Notes under the pieces: generated by a model
The model's input: the letters and a program-made list of their open reading frames with translations, nothing else
Database searches by the model: none
Told to the model about the DNA's origin: nothing
Virus record (IMG/VR): IMGVR_UViG_3300025917_000486
Coordinates: 1 to 29,605 of that record
Source: a virus
Reading direction: 5' to 3' (one strand)
Length of the DNA stretch: 29,605 bases
Position numbers and translations under genes: made by a program
Part shown: positions 6,951 through 13,859 of the stretch, in pieces
Layout: each line of letters begins with the position of its first letter
How positions within the stretch are numbered: position 1 is the stretch's first letter

Positions 6951-7561
6951 GCGTCTGCACCTTCCGTCAGCTTTGGCATCTCGAACCGGGCGAACACGCC
7001 GCCCGCCCCCTTGTGGCGCCGCAGAGCGGCAGCCACCTGCCAGCCCCGCTCGGTCAGGCCGAACTTCGCCCACGGCATCAGCAGCCACTCGACATGACCG
7101 GTGAGCAGGTCACGCGGACTCGGGTCGCTGAGCGCGTGGCCGTCGGGACGCAGGTAGGACTGACCGGTCTGGCTGACCTTCGGCATGTCCACCGTCACCA
7201 GGCCCGCGTCGACCAGGTCCATTAGGGCGTCGACCTCACAGTGGTCAGCGAGGATCACTCCGTGGTCGCCGTGAGCCGGAGGCTTCAGCCGTAGCCCGTA
7301 CTCGGCGCCGTCCTTGAACGGCCCGAAGCCGATCTGGGCCGTCTTGCGGGCCGCGTACAGCATCGGCCAGTGCTTCCGGGAGACCTGGACCTTGTCCCAG
7401 TCCAGAAGCCCGTGCCAGTTGACCACGCGCTCGTCCACGTACCCGAGCAGCGACCAGTGGCTCTTGCCCCAGCGCTCCGGGCCGATGCGCTCACGCTCGG
7501 GCCGGTCCTGCCACTGGGGTCCCTCCTTTGCGATGTCCTCCAGATCTCTGGCGAACCTCAT
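6947..7561 (-). CDS. Hypothetical protein, 204 aa
   Basis: A 204-residue soluble protein starting at ATG 7561 with an excellent GGAAAGGAG site. It is rich in Trp, His and charged residues (GPERWGKSHWSLLGYVDERVVNWHGLLDWDK). Its C-terminal half looks like a winged-helix domain: LMDLVDAGLVTVD, then FGLTERGWQVAAALRRHKG, a pattern common where a recognition helix precedes a beta wing. DNA binding is therefore possible but not shown. It is the first gene of the 7561-6018 operon and follows a GC hairpin at 7577-7599. Confidence 0.7.
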   Translation of the reverse strand: MRFARDLEDIAKEGPQWQDRPERERIGPERWGKSHWSLLGYVDERVVNWHGLLDWDKVQVSRKHWPMLYAARKTAQIGFGPFKDGAEYGLRLKPPAHGDHGVILADHCEVDALMDLVDAGLVTVDMPKVSQTGQSYLRPDGHALSDPSPRDLLTGHVEWLLMPWAKFGLTERGWQVAAALRRHKGAGGVFARFEMPKLTEGADA

Positions 7562-7576
7562 GACCCTCTCCTTTCC

Positions 7577-7599
7577 GGCCGCACTGTGGGGGAGCGGCC
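7577..7599 (-). terminator. Weak GC hairpin
   Basis: GGCCGC / GCGGCC stem with an 11-nt loop, 7 nt after the stop at 7607 and 15 nt before the next start. It is the weakest of the operon-junction hairpins. Confidence 0.35.
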
Positions 7600-7606
7600 C
7601 GGTCCT

Positions 7607-8143
7607 TCAGGTGAGCTGCGCGTCGACAGCTCGGGCGAGATCCACCAGGTGCCCGAAGATCGAGCACGTGTGGTCCTCGCACGTCTTGCGATTGTGGTCC
7701 GAGATCAGCTCGGCGTAGTTCTTGTCCATCGCCGCGACCTCGGCAAGAGCGCCGACGATGGCACGCACCGCATCGGGCCCCAGCAGGGAGGCCATGTCGC
7801 CGGTCGCCCCGCCCATTCCGTTGACCATGCCGTCGCGGTAGGCCGTCGCAGGCGGGTAGCAGGCGTAGTAGCGGTCCGTGCGGAGATCGTCCTCGACCTT
7901 GTCCACGTGCTCGGCCAGGGCCTCGGAGGCGCGCTTCGCCGCGAGACCGTTGCCGCCCGCGTTGTCCGCGAACTCCGGCTCATGCCGGTCCCACTCGTGC
8001 ATCGTGATCTCGGTGTGCATCTCCTCGACCGAGAACGAGCCTCCCTTGAAGGCGTGCACCACCTCGCGGTGTTCGCCGTTGCGGCAGTCGTTGCAGACGA
8101 TGACACTGCCCGCGATCACCTCGTAACGGCTGAGGTCAGCCAT
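7607..8143 (-). CDS. Hypothetical protein with CxxC motif, 178 aa
   Basis: A 178-residue protein. ATG 8143 (MADLSRYEV) is chosen because it overlaps the upstream stop by eight bases and GAGGGGAGCAAGG precedes it. VCNDCRNGEH near residue 20 supplies a CxxC pair, and a C-terminal HNRKTCEDHTC supplies further Cys and His, so one metal site made from both ends is possible. The middle is helical (GLAAKRASEALAEHVDKVEDDL). No known family recognised. It is probably the last gene of the 10481-7607 operon. Confidence 0.7.
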   Translation of the reverse strand: MADLSRYEVIAGSVIVCNDCRNGEHREVVHAFKGGSFSVEEMHTEITMHEWDRHEPEFADNAGGNGLAAKRASEALAEHVDKVEDDLRTDRYYACYPPATAYRDGMVNGMGGATGDMASLLGPDAVRAIVGALAEVAAMDKNYAELISDHNRKTCEDHTCSIFGHLVDLARAVDAQLT

Positions 8144-8513
8144 CCTTGCTCCCCTCGGGAAGTACCACCGTGACCTGGTGGAACGAGTATCCGGGGTCTT
8201 CGCCACCGGGCTTCACTTCGCGGGCCACGTGCTCCTTCACGGTGAGCTGGATGCCGTCCAGTTCGATCTCGTCGTCGATGACGAACGCGACCGCCGGGTC
8301 CTCGTCGGGCACGTAGTGCGCGAGGATCGGCATCCGGTACTCGGTGTCGTCCGGGTACTTGATCGAGTACAGGTACTCGACGACGTCGCGGGCCGTCTCG
8401 GGGACGGACTCGCCACGGAACCCGAACAGCGGGTACAGCTCCTCGGGGAGCTGCGCCGTGATCCAGCCGACGTTCGGCATCGGGAACCGGCCGGTACCAG
8501 CGGCTTCACTCAT
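8136..8513 (-). CDS. Hypothetical protein, 125 aa
   Basis: A 125-residue acidic protein starting at ATG 8513 (MSEAAGTGRF), preceded by GGAGGAG and overlapping the upstream stop by eight bases (ATGAGTGA). It is beta-rich, with GIQLTVKEHVAREV and YSFHQVTVVLPEG strands, and has no obvious catalytic motif or membrane segment. The function is unknown. Overlaps on both sides support translation as part of the operon. Confidence 0.7.
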   Translation of the reverse strand: MSEAAGTGRFPMPNVGWITAQLPEELYPLFGFRGESVPETARDVVEYLYSIKYPDDTEYRMPILAHYVPDEDPAVAFVIDDEIELDGIQLTVKEHVAREVKPGGEDPGYSFHQVTVVLPEGSKDG

Positions 8514-8829
8514 CGGACTCCTCCGGTGGGACCCAGCCTGTGTGGGCCGAGCAGTTGTGCTTGCATCCCTCACAGCCGCAGCGGCAGATGTTCGGGTCGG
8601 TCTCGTAGCCGGGGCACCGGCCTTCGGCGATCTGCGCGGCGGCCTCGGCCCAGTAGCACAGGTCGTGCCAGTCGCCCCGGATCACGGCGCGGCCGATGGC
8701 GGCCTGATGGGGGCCGGGCACGCCTTGTGCGTCCAGGCGTGCCGCCTCCTTCTGGATCTCGTCGTACACGTGGCAGCAGACCAGCTCGGCGCGGATCCGG
8801 TAGGCGACCTCGTCCTGCCTGTGCTTCAC
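8506..8829 (-). CDS. Cys-rich C-terminus protein, 107 aa
   Basis: A 107-residue protein starting at GTG 8829, overlapping the HIT gene's stop as GTGA, with GGAAAGAAGG upstream. Residues 1-70 are helical and hydrophilic. The C-terminus contains NICRCGCEGCKHNCSAHTG, with five cysteines and two histidines in 19 residues, which strongly suggests a zinc-binding knuckle or ribbon. An adapter role in nucleic-acid or protein binding is plausible, but no family is recognised. Confidence 0.7.
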   Translation of the reverse strand: MKHRQDEVAYRIRAELVCCHVYDEIQKEAARLDAQGVPGPHQAAIGRAVIRGDWHDLCYWAEAAAQIAEGRCPGYETDPNICRCGCEGCKHNCSAHTGWVPPEESDE

Positions 8830-9353
8830 CGCTTCGCCTTCTTTCCGCTGTACCACGGAAGCGCCAGGCCGTCGTTCTCCTGTCGCGGAACCAGGTGAAG
8901 GTGCAGATGGAAGACGCTCTGCGTGGCTTCCTTGCCCTTCGAGGTGATCACATTCATCGGCCGGTCGGTCCACCGCATCAGTTCGGCCGCGCGGCGGGCC
9001 GTGTCGGCGAACGTCTCGGGGTCGGCCGCGAAGTCCTTGACGTGCCGCTTCGGGACAATGAGGCAGTGCCCTTCCGTCACCGGGTTGAGCGGGACGAAGG
9101 CGACTGCATCGTGCCAGGTGTCGGGCTCCAGGATCCACTCGACCGGCTCGCGCTTCGCAATGATCTCGCAGAACACGCAGGGCGCCGGAAGGATCTGGTC
9201 CTCGCAGCCACGGCAGAACACGATCGCCGGAAGCTCGTCCGCGTAAACCGGCTGCTGCCGCAGGGTCACGCCGCGAGCGCATTCCGGGTGAACGTAGGAG
9301 CCGAGGACGATGTACGCCACCGGTTCGGGCTTCTCGTACACCGTCACCACCAT
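8826..9353 (-). CDS. HIT-family protein with an N-terminal cysteine extension
   Basis: A 175-residue protein of the histidine-triad family, which hydrolyses or transfers nucleotidyl groups of AMP-linked or dinucleoside substrates. The signature H149-L-H-L-H153-LVPR is the HxHxH motif; PKRHV (101-105) is also typical. The HIT domain begins at the usual C59-x-x-C62 (CVFCEII), and another CxxC (C47, C50) lies just before it, so a zinc site is possible. About 58 residues precede the normal domain start, an unusual extension. ATG 9353 overlaps the upstream stop by ten bases. A role in nucleotide turnover during infection is inferred. Confidence 0.88.
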   Translation of the reverse strand: MVVTVYEKPEPVAYIVLGSYVHPECARGVTLRQQPVYADELPAIVFCRGCEDQILPAPCVFCEIIAKREPVEWILEPDTWHDAVAFVPLNPVTEGHCLIVPKRHVKDFAADPETFADTARRAAELMRWTDRPMNVITSKGKEATQSVFHLHLHLVPRQENDGLALPWYSGKKAKR

Positions 9354-9529
9354 CCGATCAGGGAGCCCACAAACCAGACCATGCCGCCGAGGGCGCTGAA
9401 GCCGAGGAACAGGCACAGCAGGATCACCGCGCAGCAGCCCTCCGACTCGTCGCCGTTGGCCAGCTTGAACCAGCCGAGCACGAGGATGGCGCCAAGGATG
9501 ATGGTGTTGATCCAGGTCAGGATGTCCAT
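9344..9529 (-). CDS. Small membrane protein, two TM segments, 61 aa
   Basis: A 61-residue protein starting at ATG 9529, sharing one base with the upstream stop and overlapping the HIT gene start by ten bases. It has two hydrophobic segments (WINTIILGAILVLGWFKLA and the Cys/Leu-rich AVILLCLFLGFSALGGMVWF) joined by a polar GDESEG turn, so both ends probably lie on the same side of the membrane. It resembles no named family I can recognise. Confidence 0.7.
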   Translation of the reverse strand: MDILTWINTIILGAILVLGWFKLANGDESEGCCAVILLCLFLGFSALGGMVWFVGSLIGWW

Positions 9530-9900
9530 CAGCCTCGCACCACCCTCAGAATCCGGCGCCCCTCGCGCTCCGGGTCGTCCTCCTCGGTGACCCGGAAGGA
9601 GCAGTTCTCCAGGGCGAGGCAGTACAGCCGGAGCTTGTCGGCCTCGCGCTTGGGCGAGCCCTGATACCGGACCAGGGCCTCGTCGTGGGTCACGGCCTCC
9701 GTGGAGAAGATGTCCTCACGGAACGAGTTGGAGACCACCAGACTTCCGGCCCTGCGGCCGGTCTCCTGGCGGGTGCGCCAGGCGATGTCGCGCTCGGTGG
9801 TGCCGAACGCGATCTCCCTGGTCACGCTGTCGTCGGTGTTGTGCCCGGCGCTCACCAGGATCCCCTTGGCGCGCTGCGCCATGCTGAACTGGAAGGCCAC
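9529..9900 (-). CDS. Hypothetical protein, 123 aa
   Basis: A 123-residue protein starting at GTG 9900 (MAFQFSMAQRAKG), with GGAGG about 8 nt upstream, placed inside the end of the previous gene's message (3-nt gap). It is rich in Arg and Glu and mixes helix with strand. No known motif is seen. Tight spacing with neighbours on both sides supports it as a genuine operon member. Confidence 0.65.
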   Translation of the reverse strand: MAFQFSMAQRAKGILVSAGHNTDDSVTREIAFGTTERDIAWRTRQETGRRAGSLVVSNSFREDIFSTEAVTHDEALVRYQGSPKREADKLRLYCLALENCSFRVTEEDDPEREGRRILRVVRG

Positions 9901-9903
9901 GGT

Positions 9904-10260
9904 CTACACCTCCGCCACGTCGAACGGCAGCTCGGGCGAACCGGTCGGCCGGGCGCCGTCGATGAGCTTCTTCAGCCAGCCGTTCTCGGTGCGGGCCGGG
10001 GCCGTCATGATCTGCCCCTTCCACTGACGCTGGGACCGCGTTCCGTCCGCCTTCAGGATCCACCCCTCGGCGTAGACGGAGGGCGAGGTACGCCCGGCGA
10101 CCTGCCAGGTGCCGGAGACCAGAACGTAGTGGATCTCCGCCTTCGTGAGCAGGATCTTCTTGCCGCGCACCGAACTGTCGGGGTGCGGAATCTCCGGGCC
10201 GTCGATGAGGTTCACGTACCGGCGCACGATCGACTCGCTGCGGGCGTGCACGAACTTCAT
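9904..10260 (-). CDS. Hypothetical protein, 118 aa
   Basis: A 118-residue protein starting at ATG 10260 ([17 protein letters not shown]), with a four-base ATGA overlap with the upstream stop. It has a beta-rich core ([20 protein letters not shown], then EGWILKADG) and no catalytic motif. The longer reading frame to 10353 is antisense-type shadow of the upstream gene. Function unknown. Confidence 0.65.
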
Positions 10261-10481
10261 CGCGTCACCGCCGAGTCCTGCGGCTCGTTCAGGTACGCCT
10301 CGAACTGCCGGGCCATGTTGACGGTCGCCCGCGCCGCCAGGGTCGAGTTCCACTCGGCCTCGTTGTCGCTGGTCGCGTAGCTGTTCACCCGGGCGAAGAA
10401 CTTCAGGTTCTCGGCCACCACGCGTGAGGCCGCCTCAAGGGCCGCAGCCTTCACCTGCTGCCCGTCACTCAGCTTGTCCAC
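10257..10481 (-). CDS. Hypothetical protein, 74 aa, first gene of operon
   Basis: A 74-residue, mostly helical protein starting at GTG 10481 with GGAAGGGAG upstream. It has alanine-rich helices ([20 protein letters not shown]) and a second helix [15 protein letters not shown], suggesting a small helical-bundle protein. No family recognised. It opens the 10481-7607 operon and sits 24 nt downstream of a promoter with the TTGTGGTAGACT box. Confidence 0.65.
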
Positions 10482-10504
10482 TTTTTCTCCCTTCCGTGAA
10501 CACG

Positions 10505-10537
10505 AGTCTACCACAACGATGTTGACGGCCTATGGCC
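10505..10537 (-). promoter_or_regulatory. Promoter with palindromic element for the 10481-7607 operon
   Basis: On the minus strand, GGCCATAGGCC (10527-10537) lies 16 nt before the -10 box TAGACT (complement of 10505-10510), which carries an extended TTGTGG. The intervening GTCAAC matches two sister promoters. Confidence 0.6.
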
Positions 10538-10578
10538 TGAGCTTCACTCTGGCATATGCCGATCAGGTACGGGCATGG

Positions 10579-10614
10579 GCGACCCCCGGCTGCATCGCAT
10601 CTGCCGGGGGTCGC
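10579..10614 (-). terminator. Hairpin terminator
   Basis: Perfect 12-bp stem GCGACCCCCGGC / GCCGGGGGTCGC with a 12-nt loop, 24 nt after the stop at 10639. No T-run follows. Confidence 0.6.
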
Positions 10615-10638
10615 CTTGGGTGCCGAGTATGACCGCGC

Positions 10639-11037
10639 TCAGTCCAGGAAGTCCTGGCCGATGGTCTTCAGCGCCTGCGTGACACCCTCGTCCGCCATGA
10701 ACTGGTCGTGCTCGCCCTGCTGGATCTTGCCGTTGTCCAGGGCCCACTGAACGAGGCGGATCTGGACCTGCAAGGGGTCCGGCTGGAGCGGGCGGAACGC
10801 GGCGGGAAAGCTGCGTCGCCCCACCTTCCCGCTGGCGTGCAGCAGCGAGCCGAGGACCGTGCTCGCTCCGCTGTACCGCTCGATGACGCCCCGGCGGAAG
10901 ATGTTGACCATCTCGGGCGACTCGCCGTCCAGCTCACCCTTGCCGACGCTGTTCTCGAAGGCATCCCTCTCCTGCTGGAGTACCCAGACCTCCTCGAACG
11001 CCAGGTCGACGGCCTCGATGAACGTGTTCACCTGCAT
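10639..11037 (-). CDS. Hypothetical protein, paralog family member A, 132 aa
   Basis: A 132-residue protein starting at ATG 11037 with GAGGGGAGAAGGAG upstream. It is one of three related neighbours. It shares TFIEAVDLAFEEVW with the next gene's TFEQGLDKAFEIAW, VLGSLLHASGKV with VLGSLLLLAGKI, and LVQWALDNGKIQQGEHDQF with LMGWARRNGKVTEAEYAGW. The protein is probably all-helical, with no membrane or catalytic motif. The C-terminal W-x2-x-x-GK(I/V) signature repeats in all three. Function unknown; local duplication followed by divergence is inferred. Confidence 0.7.
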   Translation of the reverse strand: MQVNTFIEAVDLAFEEVWVLQQERDAFENSVGKGELDGESPEMVNIFRRGVIERYSGASTVLGSLLHASGKVGRRSFPAAFRPLQPDPLQVQIRLVQWALDNGKIQQGEHDQFMADEGVTQALKTIGQDFLD

Positions 11038-11062
11038 GTCTCCTTCTCCCCTCTCTCGATTC

Positions 11063-11434
11063 CTACAGGAAAGCCGAGGCCGGGACACCACTGATGGCGC
11101 ACCATCCGGCGTACTCGGCTTCGGTGACCTTGCCGTTGCGCCGGGCCCAGCCCATGAGGCTGTTCGCGGTCGCGGCGGATCCGTCGATCCAGCCCTGGGT
11201 CTGACCCTCGTCCTCGGTCGAGGGCGCGAAGACCGGGATCTTCCCGGCCAGCAGCAGGAGGGAACCCAGAACGTCGAGGGCTCCGATGAACGCCTCGTGG
11301 GAGGAGGCCACGCGGAGCTGGTCGATGACGCTCTCCGGGTCGCTGCCCACCTCTTCGCGGATCGCCTCGGACCTCTGACTGTGCCGCCATGCGATCTCGA
11401 ACGCCTTGTCCAGACCCTGCTCGAACGTTGCCAT
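11063..11434 (-). CDS. Hypothetical protein, paralog family member B, 123 aa
   Basis: A 123-residue protein whose ATG 11434 shares one base with the stop of a 12-residue upstream reading frame. It begins MATFEQGLDKAFEIAWRHSQ and ends with the family signature LMGWARRNGKVTEAEYAGW. It is most similar to member A, which lies 25 nt downstream. No catalytic motif is seen and the fold is likely helical. Its own ribosome-binding site is weak (AAGGTCTG), so translation probably depends on coupling to the short frame upstream. Confidence 0.7.
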   Translation of the reverse strand: MATFEQGLDKAFEIAWRHSQRSEAIREEVGSDPESVIDQLRVASSHEAFIGALDVLGSLLLLAGKIPVFAPSTEDEGQTQGWIDGSAATANSLMGWARRNGKVTEAEYAGWCAISGVPASAFL

Positions 11435-11472
11435 CAGACCTTGGCCCTCACCTTCTGCACATCACTGTGCAT
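11434..11472 (-). CDS. Putative 12-aa leader peptide
   Basis: A 13-codon frame encoding MHSDVQKVRAKV, starting at ATG 11472 behind an excellent GGAAAGGGG site and ending in TGATG, so its stop overlaps the next gene's start. The arrangement looks like a translated leader that couples or regulates translation of paralog B. It could instead be an incidental start followed by reinitiation. Confidence 0.5.
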   Translation of the reverse strand: MHSDVQKVRAKV

Positions 11473-11514
11473 GATTTCCCCTTTCCGAGGGTATCTCTTG
11501 CATCTCAAATGCAA

Positions 11515-11545
11515 GTTATCACAGGGGAGTTGACGGCCTGGGCCA
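11515..11545 (-). promoter_or_regulatory. Promoter with GGCCCAGGCC element for leader and paralog A/B genes
   Basis: On the minus strand, GGCCCAGGCC (complement of 11535-11544) is followed by GTCAAC, then TGTGATAACTT, a likely extended -10. The layout matches the promoters at 10505 and 13521. Confidence 0.6.
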
Positions 11546-11600
11546 AAAACCTCTGCGTCTTGCAGACAATCCGGCGAATCTGTATACCTGACCGGGAAAA

Positions 11601-11636
11601 GCACGACGCCCCGCCGGTTCAGACGGGGCGTCGTGC
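11601..11636 (-). terminator. Strong rho-independent terminator
   Basis: Perfect 13-bp stem GCACGACGCCCCG / CGGGGCGTCGTGC with a 10-nt loop, 5 nt after the stop at 11642. It is followed on the minus strand by TTTT, the best T-run among the leftward hairpins. Confidence 0.75.
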
Positions 11637-11641
11637 TCGGT

Positions 11642-11971
11642 TCACTCGGACGGGTAAGAGTCTCCACCCTGCGGAGCATCCGGGTCAGCCATCCACGCGT
11701 CGTACTGGACGGTGGAGATCAGGCCCTCGTCGACCCCCCACTTCATGAGGTCGATGCTGGCCTCCCTGCGACTGGGGCGCGGCGCCACCCCGTCCAGGGT
11801 GAGCGCGTCACGAAGCTCGTCCATCGCGTACTCCATGACGGCTTCCTGGTCCTTCAGCTTCCCGGCCTCGCTCGGAACGACCTGGGCAATCCGCCAGACC
11901 CGGTCCAGCTCGATACCCTCGGCCCAGGCCCGGGTCCGTGCGGCACGGACCCGGGCGAGAATGTCCCCCAT
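11642..11971 (-). CDS. Hypothetical protein, paralog family member C, 109 aa
   Basis: A 109-residue helical protein starting at ATG 11971, sharing one base with the Nudix gene stop. Its C-terminal SIDLMKWGVDEGLISTVQYDAWMAD matches the LMxWAxxxGK(I/V)xxxEYxxW signature of paralogs A and B at aligned positions. The N-terminal halves are less alike: here Arg/Ala-rich MGDILARVRAARTRAWAEG. No catalytic motif. It is the last gene of the operon that begins at 13411 and ends at the terminator at 11601-11636. Confidence 0.7.
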   Translation of the reverse strand: MGDILARVRAARTRAWAEGIELDRVWRIAQVVPSEAGKLKDQEAVMEYAMDELRDALTLDGVAPRPSRREASIDLMKWGVDEGLISTVQYDAWMADPDAPQGGDSYPSE

Positions 11972-12423
11972 CAGCCGAAGTACGGCTGGCCGGTGTGGTA
12001 CGCGATGACCAGGTTCTCGACCGGCGCGAAGAGCGGCGTCGGCAGGTTGTCGATCGGGTGCCAGGTCCAGCCGAGGCACTTCTCCGGCTCCATCAGCTTC
12101 GGGTCGCCGGAGACCCAGTGCGACACCATGCCGATGTCGGCGTAGTGCTTGCCCTGGTCCGTGTACTCGCGCAGGTTCGTGACGCAGAGGAACCGGGGGC
12201 GGGTGACGTTGATCTCGTCGCCGCACTCCTCCTCCAGCTCGCTCAGGCCGGTCTCCTCGTAGGTCTCACCGAACTCCTGGTGACCGCCCGGCGTGCCCCA
12301 CTGGCCCTCACCGTGGGAGCCACGGCGCTGACCGAGCAGGATGTGCAGCCTGCCCTCGAACTGCCGTACCACCAGCAGGCTGATGCCCACCTTCGGGCGC
12401 GGAGCGCTCTCGTCTCGCTTCAC
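11971..12423 (-). CDS. Nudix hydrolase
   Basis: A 150-residue Nudix-family pyrophosphohydrolase, the class that cleaves nucleoside diphosphates linked to another moiety. The box runs from G47 (GHQEFGE with E53) to S61-E62-L63-E64-E65-E66-C67-G68. It keeps the spacing G-x5-E-x7-x-E-x-x-E-E-x-G and the metal-binding glutamates, but the usual arginine of the REUxEE core is serine at 61. Activity is still likely, since the glutamates bind the metal. GTG 12423 follows GGAGGAGAAG. Small size and phage context suggest nucleotide clean-up, for example of modified or damaged dNTPs, but the substrate is not deducible. Confidence 0.88.
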   Translation of the reverse strand: MKRDESAPRPKVGISLLVVRQFEGRLHILLGQRRGSHGEGQWGTPGGHQEFGETYEETGLSELEEECGDEINVTRPRFLCVTNLREYTDQGKHYADIGMVSHWVSGDPKLMEPEKCLGWTWHPIDNLPTPLFAPVENLVIAYHTGQPYFG

Positions 12424-12437
12424 GTTCTTCTCCTCCG

Positions 12438-12647
12438 TCAGGCGAGCCGCATGCCGGGCTCGTCGGGCACCTGGACCATCGCGGTGGCAACCAGGGCGTT
12501 CATGACCGCCAGCATCTGGCGGTCCTTGTTGTCGAGCTTGTCCGGGTTCTTCTCGGCCAGCTCGTTCAGGAAGTCGGCGTGCTCCCTGGCCCTGCCCAGG
12601 TAGGCGCGGGCCAGGTCGCCACGGTCCGGCTCGTCGATGCGTCGCAC
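12438..12647 (-). CDS. Hypothetical protein, 69 aa
   Basis: A 69-residue protein starting at GTG 12647 with GAGGAGA upstream, 8 nt after the previous stop. It is helical: RRIDEPDRGDLARAYLGRAREHADFLNEL, then NKDRQMLAVMNALVATAMVQV. The fold may be a small helix-turn-helix-like or bundle protein, but no family is recognised. A much longer frame covering its upstream neighbour is shadow. Confidence 0.65.
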   Translation of the reverse strand: MRRIDEPDRGDLARAYLGRAREHADFLNELAEKNPDKLDNKDRQMLAVMNALVATAMVQVPDEPGMRLA

Positions 12648-12655
12648 GGCTCTCC

Positions 12656-13411
12656 TCAGATCCGGAAGACGGTGGACTTGCGGACGTTGACCGAGTTCGT
12701 GGTCGCCGCCTGCTGGGCGGATCCGCCCGGGACGAACGGCACCTGAGCGGCCCGCGACTGGGCGCCGAGCAGGTCCATGAGGAACGTGTTCAGGTCGCAG
12801 TGAAGGTGGTTGGTCACGTCGTAGCCCCGGCGGTTGACCGCCAGCCCACCCGTGATCGTCCAGTCCATCGACCCGGAGCCGCCGCCGACGAACCCGAAGG
12901 TGAGGGCGACCGTGCTCTCGTCGCCGTCCTCGTCGGTGTCGGTGACGCTCAGGATGTACTGCTTGCCGTCGAGCGAGATCGAGGCCGTGACGACCGTGGT
13001 CGTCTTGGTGCTGGCGCCGCGCATGCTGCGCAGGCACTCGGCCACCGTCGAGGGCAGGTGCTCCTCGTTCTCCACGGTGCGCATCTCGGGCAGCTTGGCC
13101 TTCTTGGCGCCCGCCGGGACGAAGTCCTTGCGGCCGTTGTCCGGGTCCTTGTAGATGGAGACGTACATGTCCCATCCGCTGGCCAGGGGCTTGGCCTTGC
13201 CGTCGATGAAGAGGTGGGACTTCTCCCAGCGCCACTTCCGGCCGTCGAGGCGGAACTTGATGGTCATCTTCGTCCGCTCGCCCAGGTGGGTGAGCAGGAT
13301 CTTGCCGTAGCCGTTGCGCTCGACGATGGGCTCGACGCCCGTCTTGTCGAGCAGGAAGGCGTACGGCTCGTGGACGACCTCGGGCATGTTGTCGATGCTG
13401 AGCGTGGTCAA
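12656..13411 (-). CDS. Hypothetical protein, 251 aa, TTG start
   Basis: A 251-residue protein. TTG 13411 is chosen because GGAG lies 6 nt upstream (CGGAGAAGAGC); a downstream ATG at MPEVVHEP is the alternative. The sequence is beta-rich with Asp/Gly turns (MTIKFRLDGRKWRWEKSHLFIDGK; SVTDTDEDGDESTVALTFGFVGGGSG). It ends in a polar tail and has no signal peptide or catalytic motif. Strand-rich composition would fit a structural or binding protein. It opens the operon ending at paralog C and follows a promoter at 13521-13545. Confidence 0.65.
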   Translation of the reverse strand: MTTLSIDNMPEVVHEPYAFLLDKTGVEPIVERNGYGKILLTHLGERTKMTIKFRLDGRKWRWEKSHLFIDGKAKPLASGWDMYVSIYKDPDNGRKDFVPAGAKKAKLPEMRTVENEEHLPSTVAECLRSMRGASTKTTTVVTASISLDGKQYILSVTDTDEDGDESTVALTFGFVGGGSGSMDWTITGGLAVNRRGYDVTNHLHCDLNTFLMDLLGAQSRAAQVPFVPGGSAQQAATTNSVNVRKSTVFRI

Positions 13412-13449
13412 GCTCTTCTCCGTCCGATTCCGATGTGAGATGGGCCGAA

Positions 13450-13499
13450 AGCCCCGGGGTGCCGTTGTTCTTGGCCGGAGCGCGGGCGCCCCCGGGGCT
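13450..13499 (-). terminator. Long-loop GC hairpin in the leader of the 251-aa gene
   Basis: Stem AGCCCCGGGG / CCCCGGGGCT (10 bp) with a 30-nt loop that can fold further. It lies between promoter 13521-13545 and TTG 13411, so it would be in that transcript's leader. Confidence 0.45.
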
Positions 13500-13520
13500 C
13501 CTCCCTTTCTCCTGAAAACT

Positions 13521-13545
13521 ACTCTACCACAAGGGAGTTGAGGAT
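13521..13545 (-). promoter_or_regulatory. Promoter downstream of the toxin gene
   Basis: On the minus strand GCCCAGATCCTCAAC precedes TTGTGGTAGAGT, with -10 TAGAGT (complement of 13521-13526). It shares the TCAAC-10 nt-box spacing with the promoters at 10505 and 11515. The palindromic half is degraded (GCCCAGATCC). Confidence 0.55.
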
Positions 13546-13553
13546 CTGGGCAG

Positions 13554-13859
13554 TCAGTCGATGTGGCGGCCGATGTACTCGACCTCGATGACCTTGACCT
13601 CTTCACCCTGTTCGCCGTACGCCCACAGGATGCGCTCGCCGCCGGGGCCGATGCGGATGTACGAGATCCACAGGTCGTCGCGGTTTCCGAAGCGGGGCTC
13701 GGGCTTCATCCGGTGCGTGTTCAGACCGGGATGGGCCGGATTGTCGGCCAGCTTCTCCAGCGCGGACTGGACCTGTTTCAACTTGCCCCGGTCGCCGGAC
13801 TTGCGGATCTTCTTGATCCCCTTCTCGGCGGCCGGGGTGATCTCCAGCGTGAACCTCAT
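13554..13859 (-). CDS. Probable toxin, RelE/ParE-like
   Basis: A 101-residue basic protein with a RelE/ParE-type pattern: an N-terminal strand (MRFTLEITPAAEKGIKKI), two helices rich in Lys/Arg (VQSALEKLADNP), then the antiparallel strands DDLWISYIRIGPGGERILWAYGEQGEEVKVIEV. The ISYIRIxxxxERILWAY and VKVIEV pieces are the recurrent signature strands of this toxin superfamily, which includes mRNA interferases and gyrase inhibitors. A four-base ATGA overlap joins it to the upstream 106-aa gene, the usual antitoxin-first order. Calling it a toxin is inference from fold pattern and context; it could be an inactive relative. Confidence 0.65.
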   Translation of the reverse strand: MRFTLEITPAAEKGIKKIRKSGDRGKLKQVQSALEKLADNPAHPGLNTHRMKPEPRFGNRDDLWISYIRIGPGGERILWAYGEQGEEVKVIEVEYIGRHID

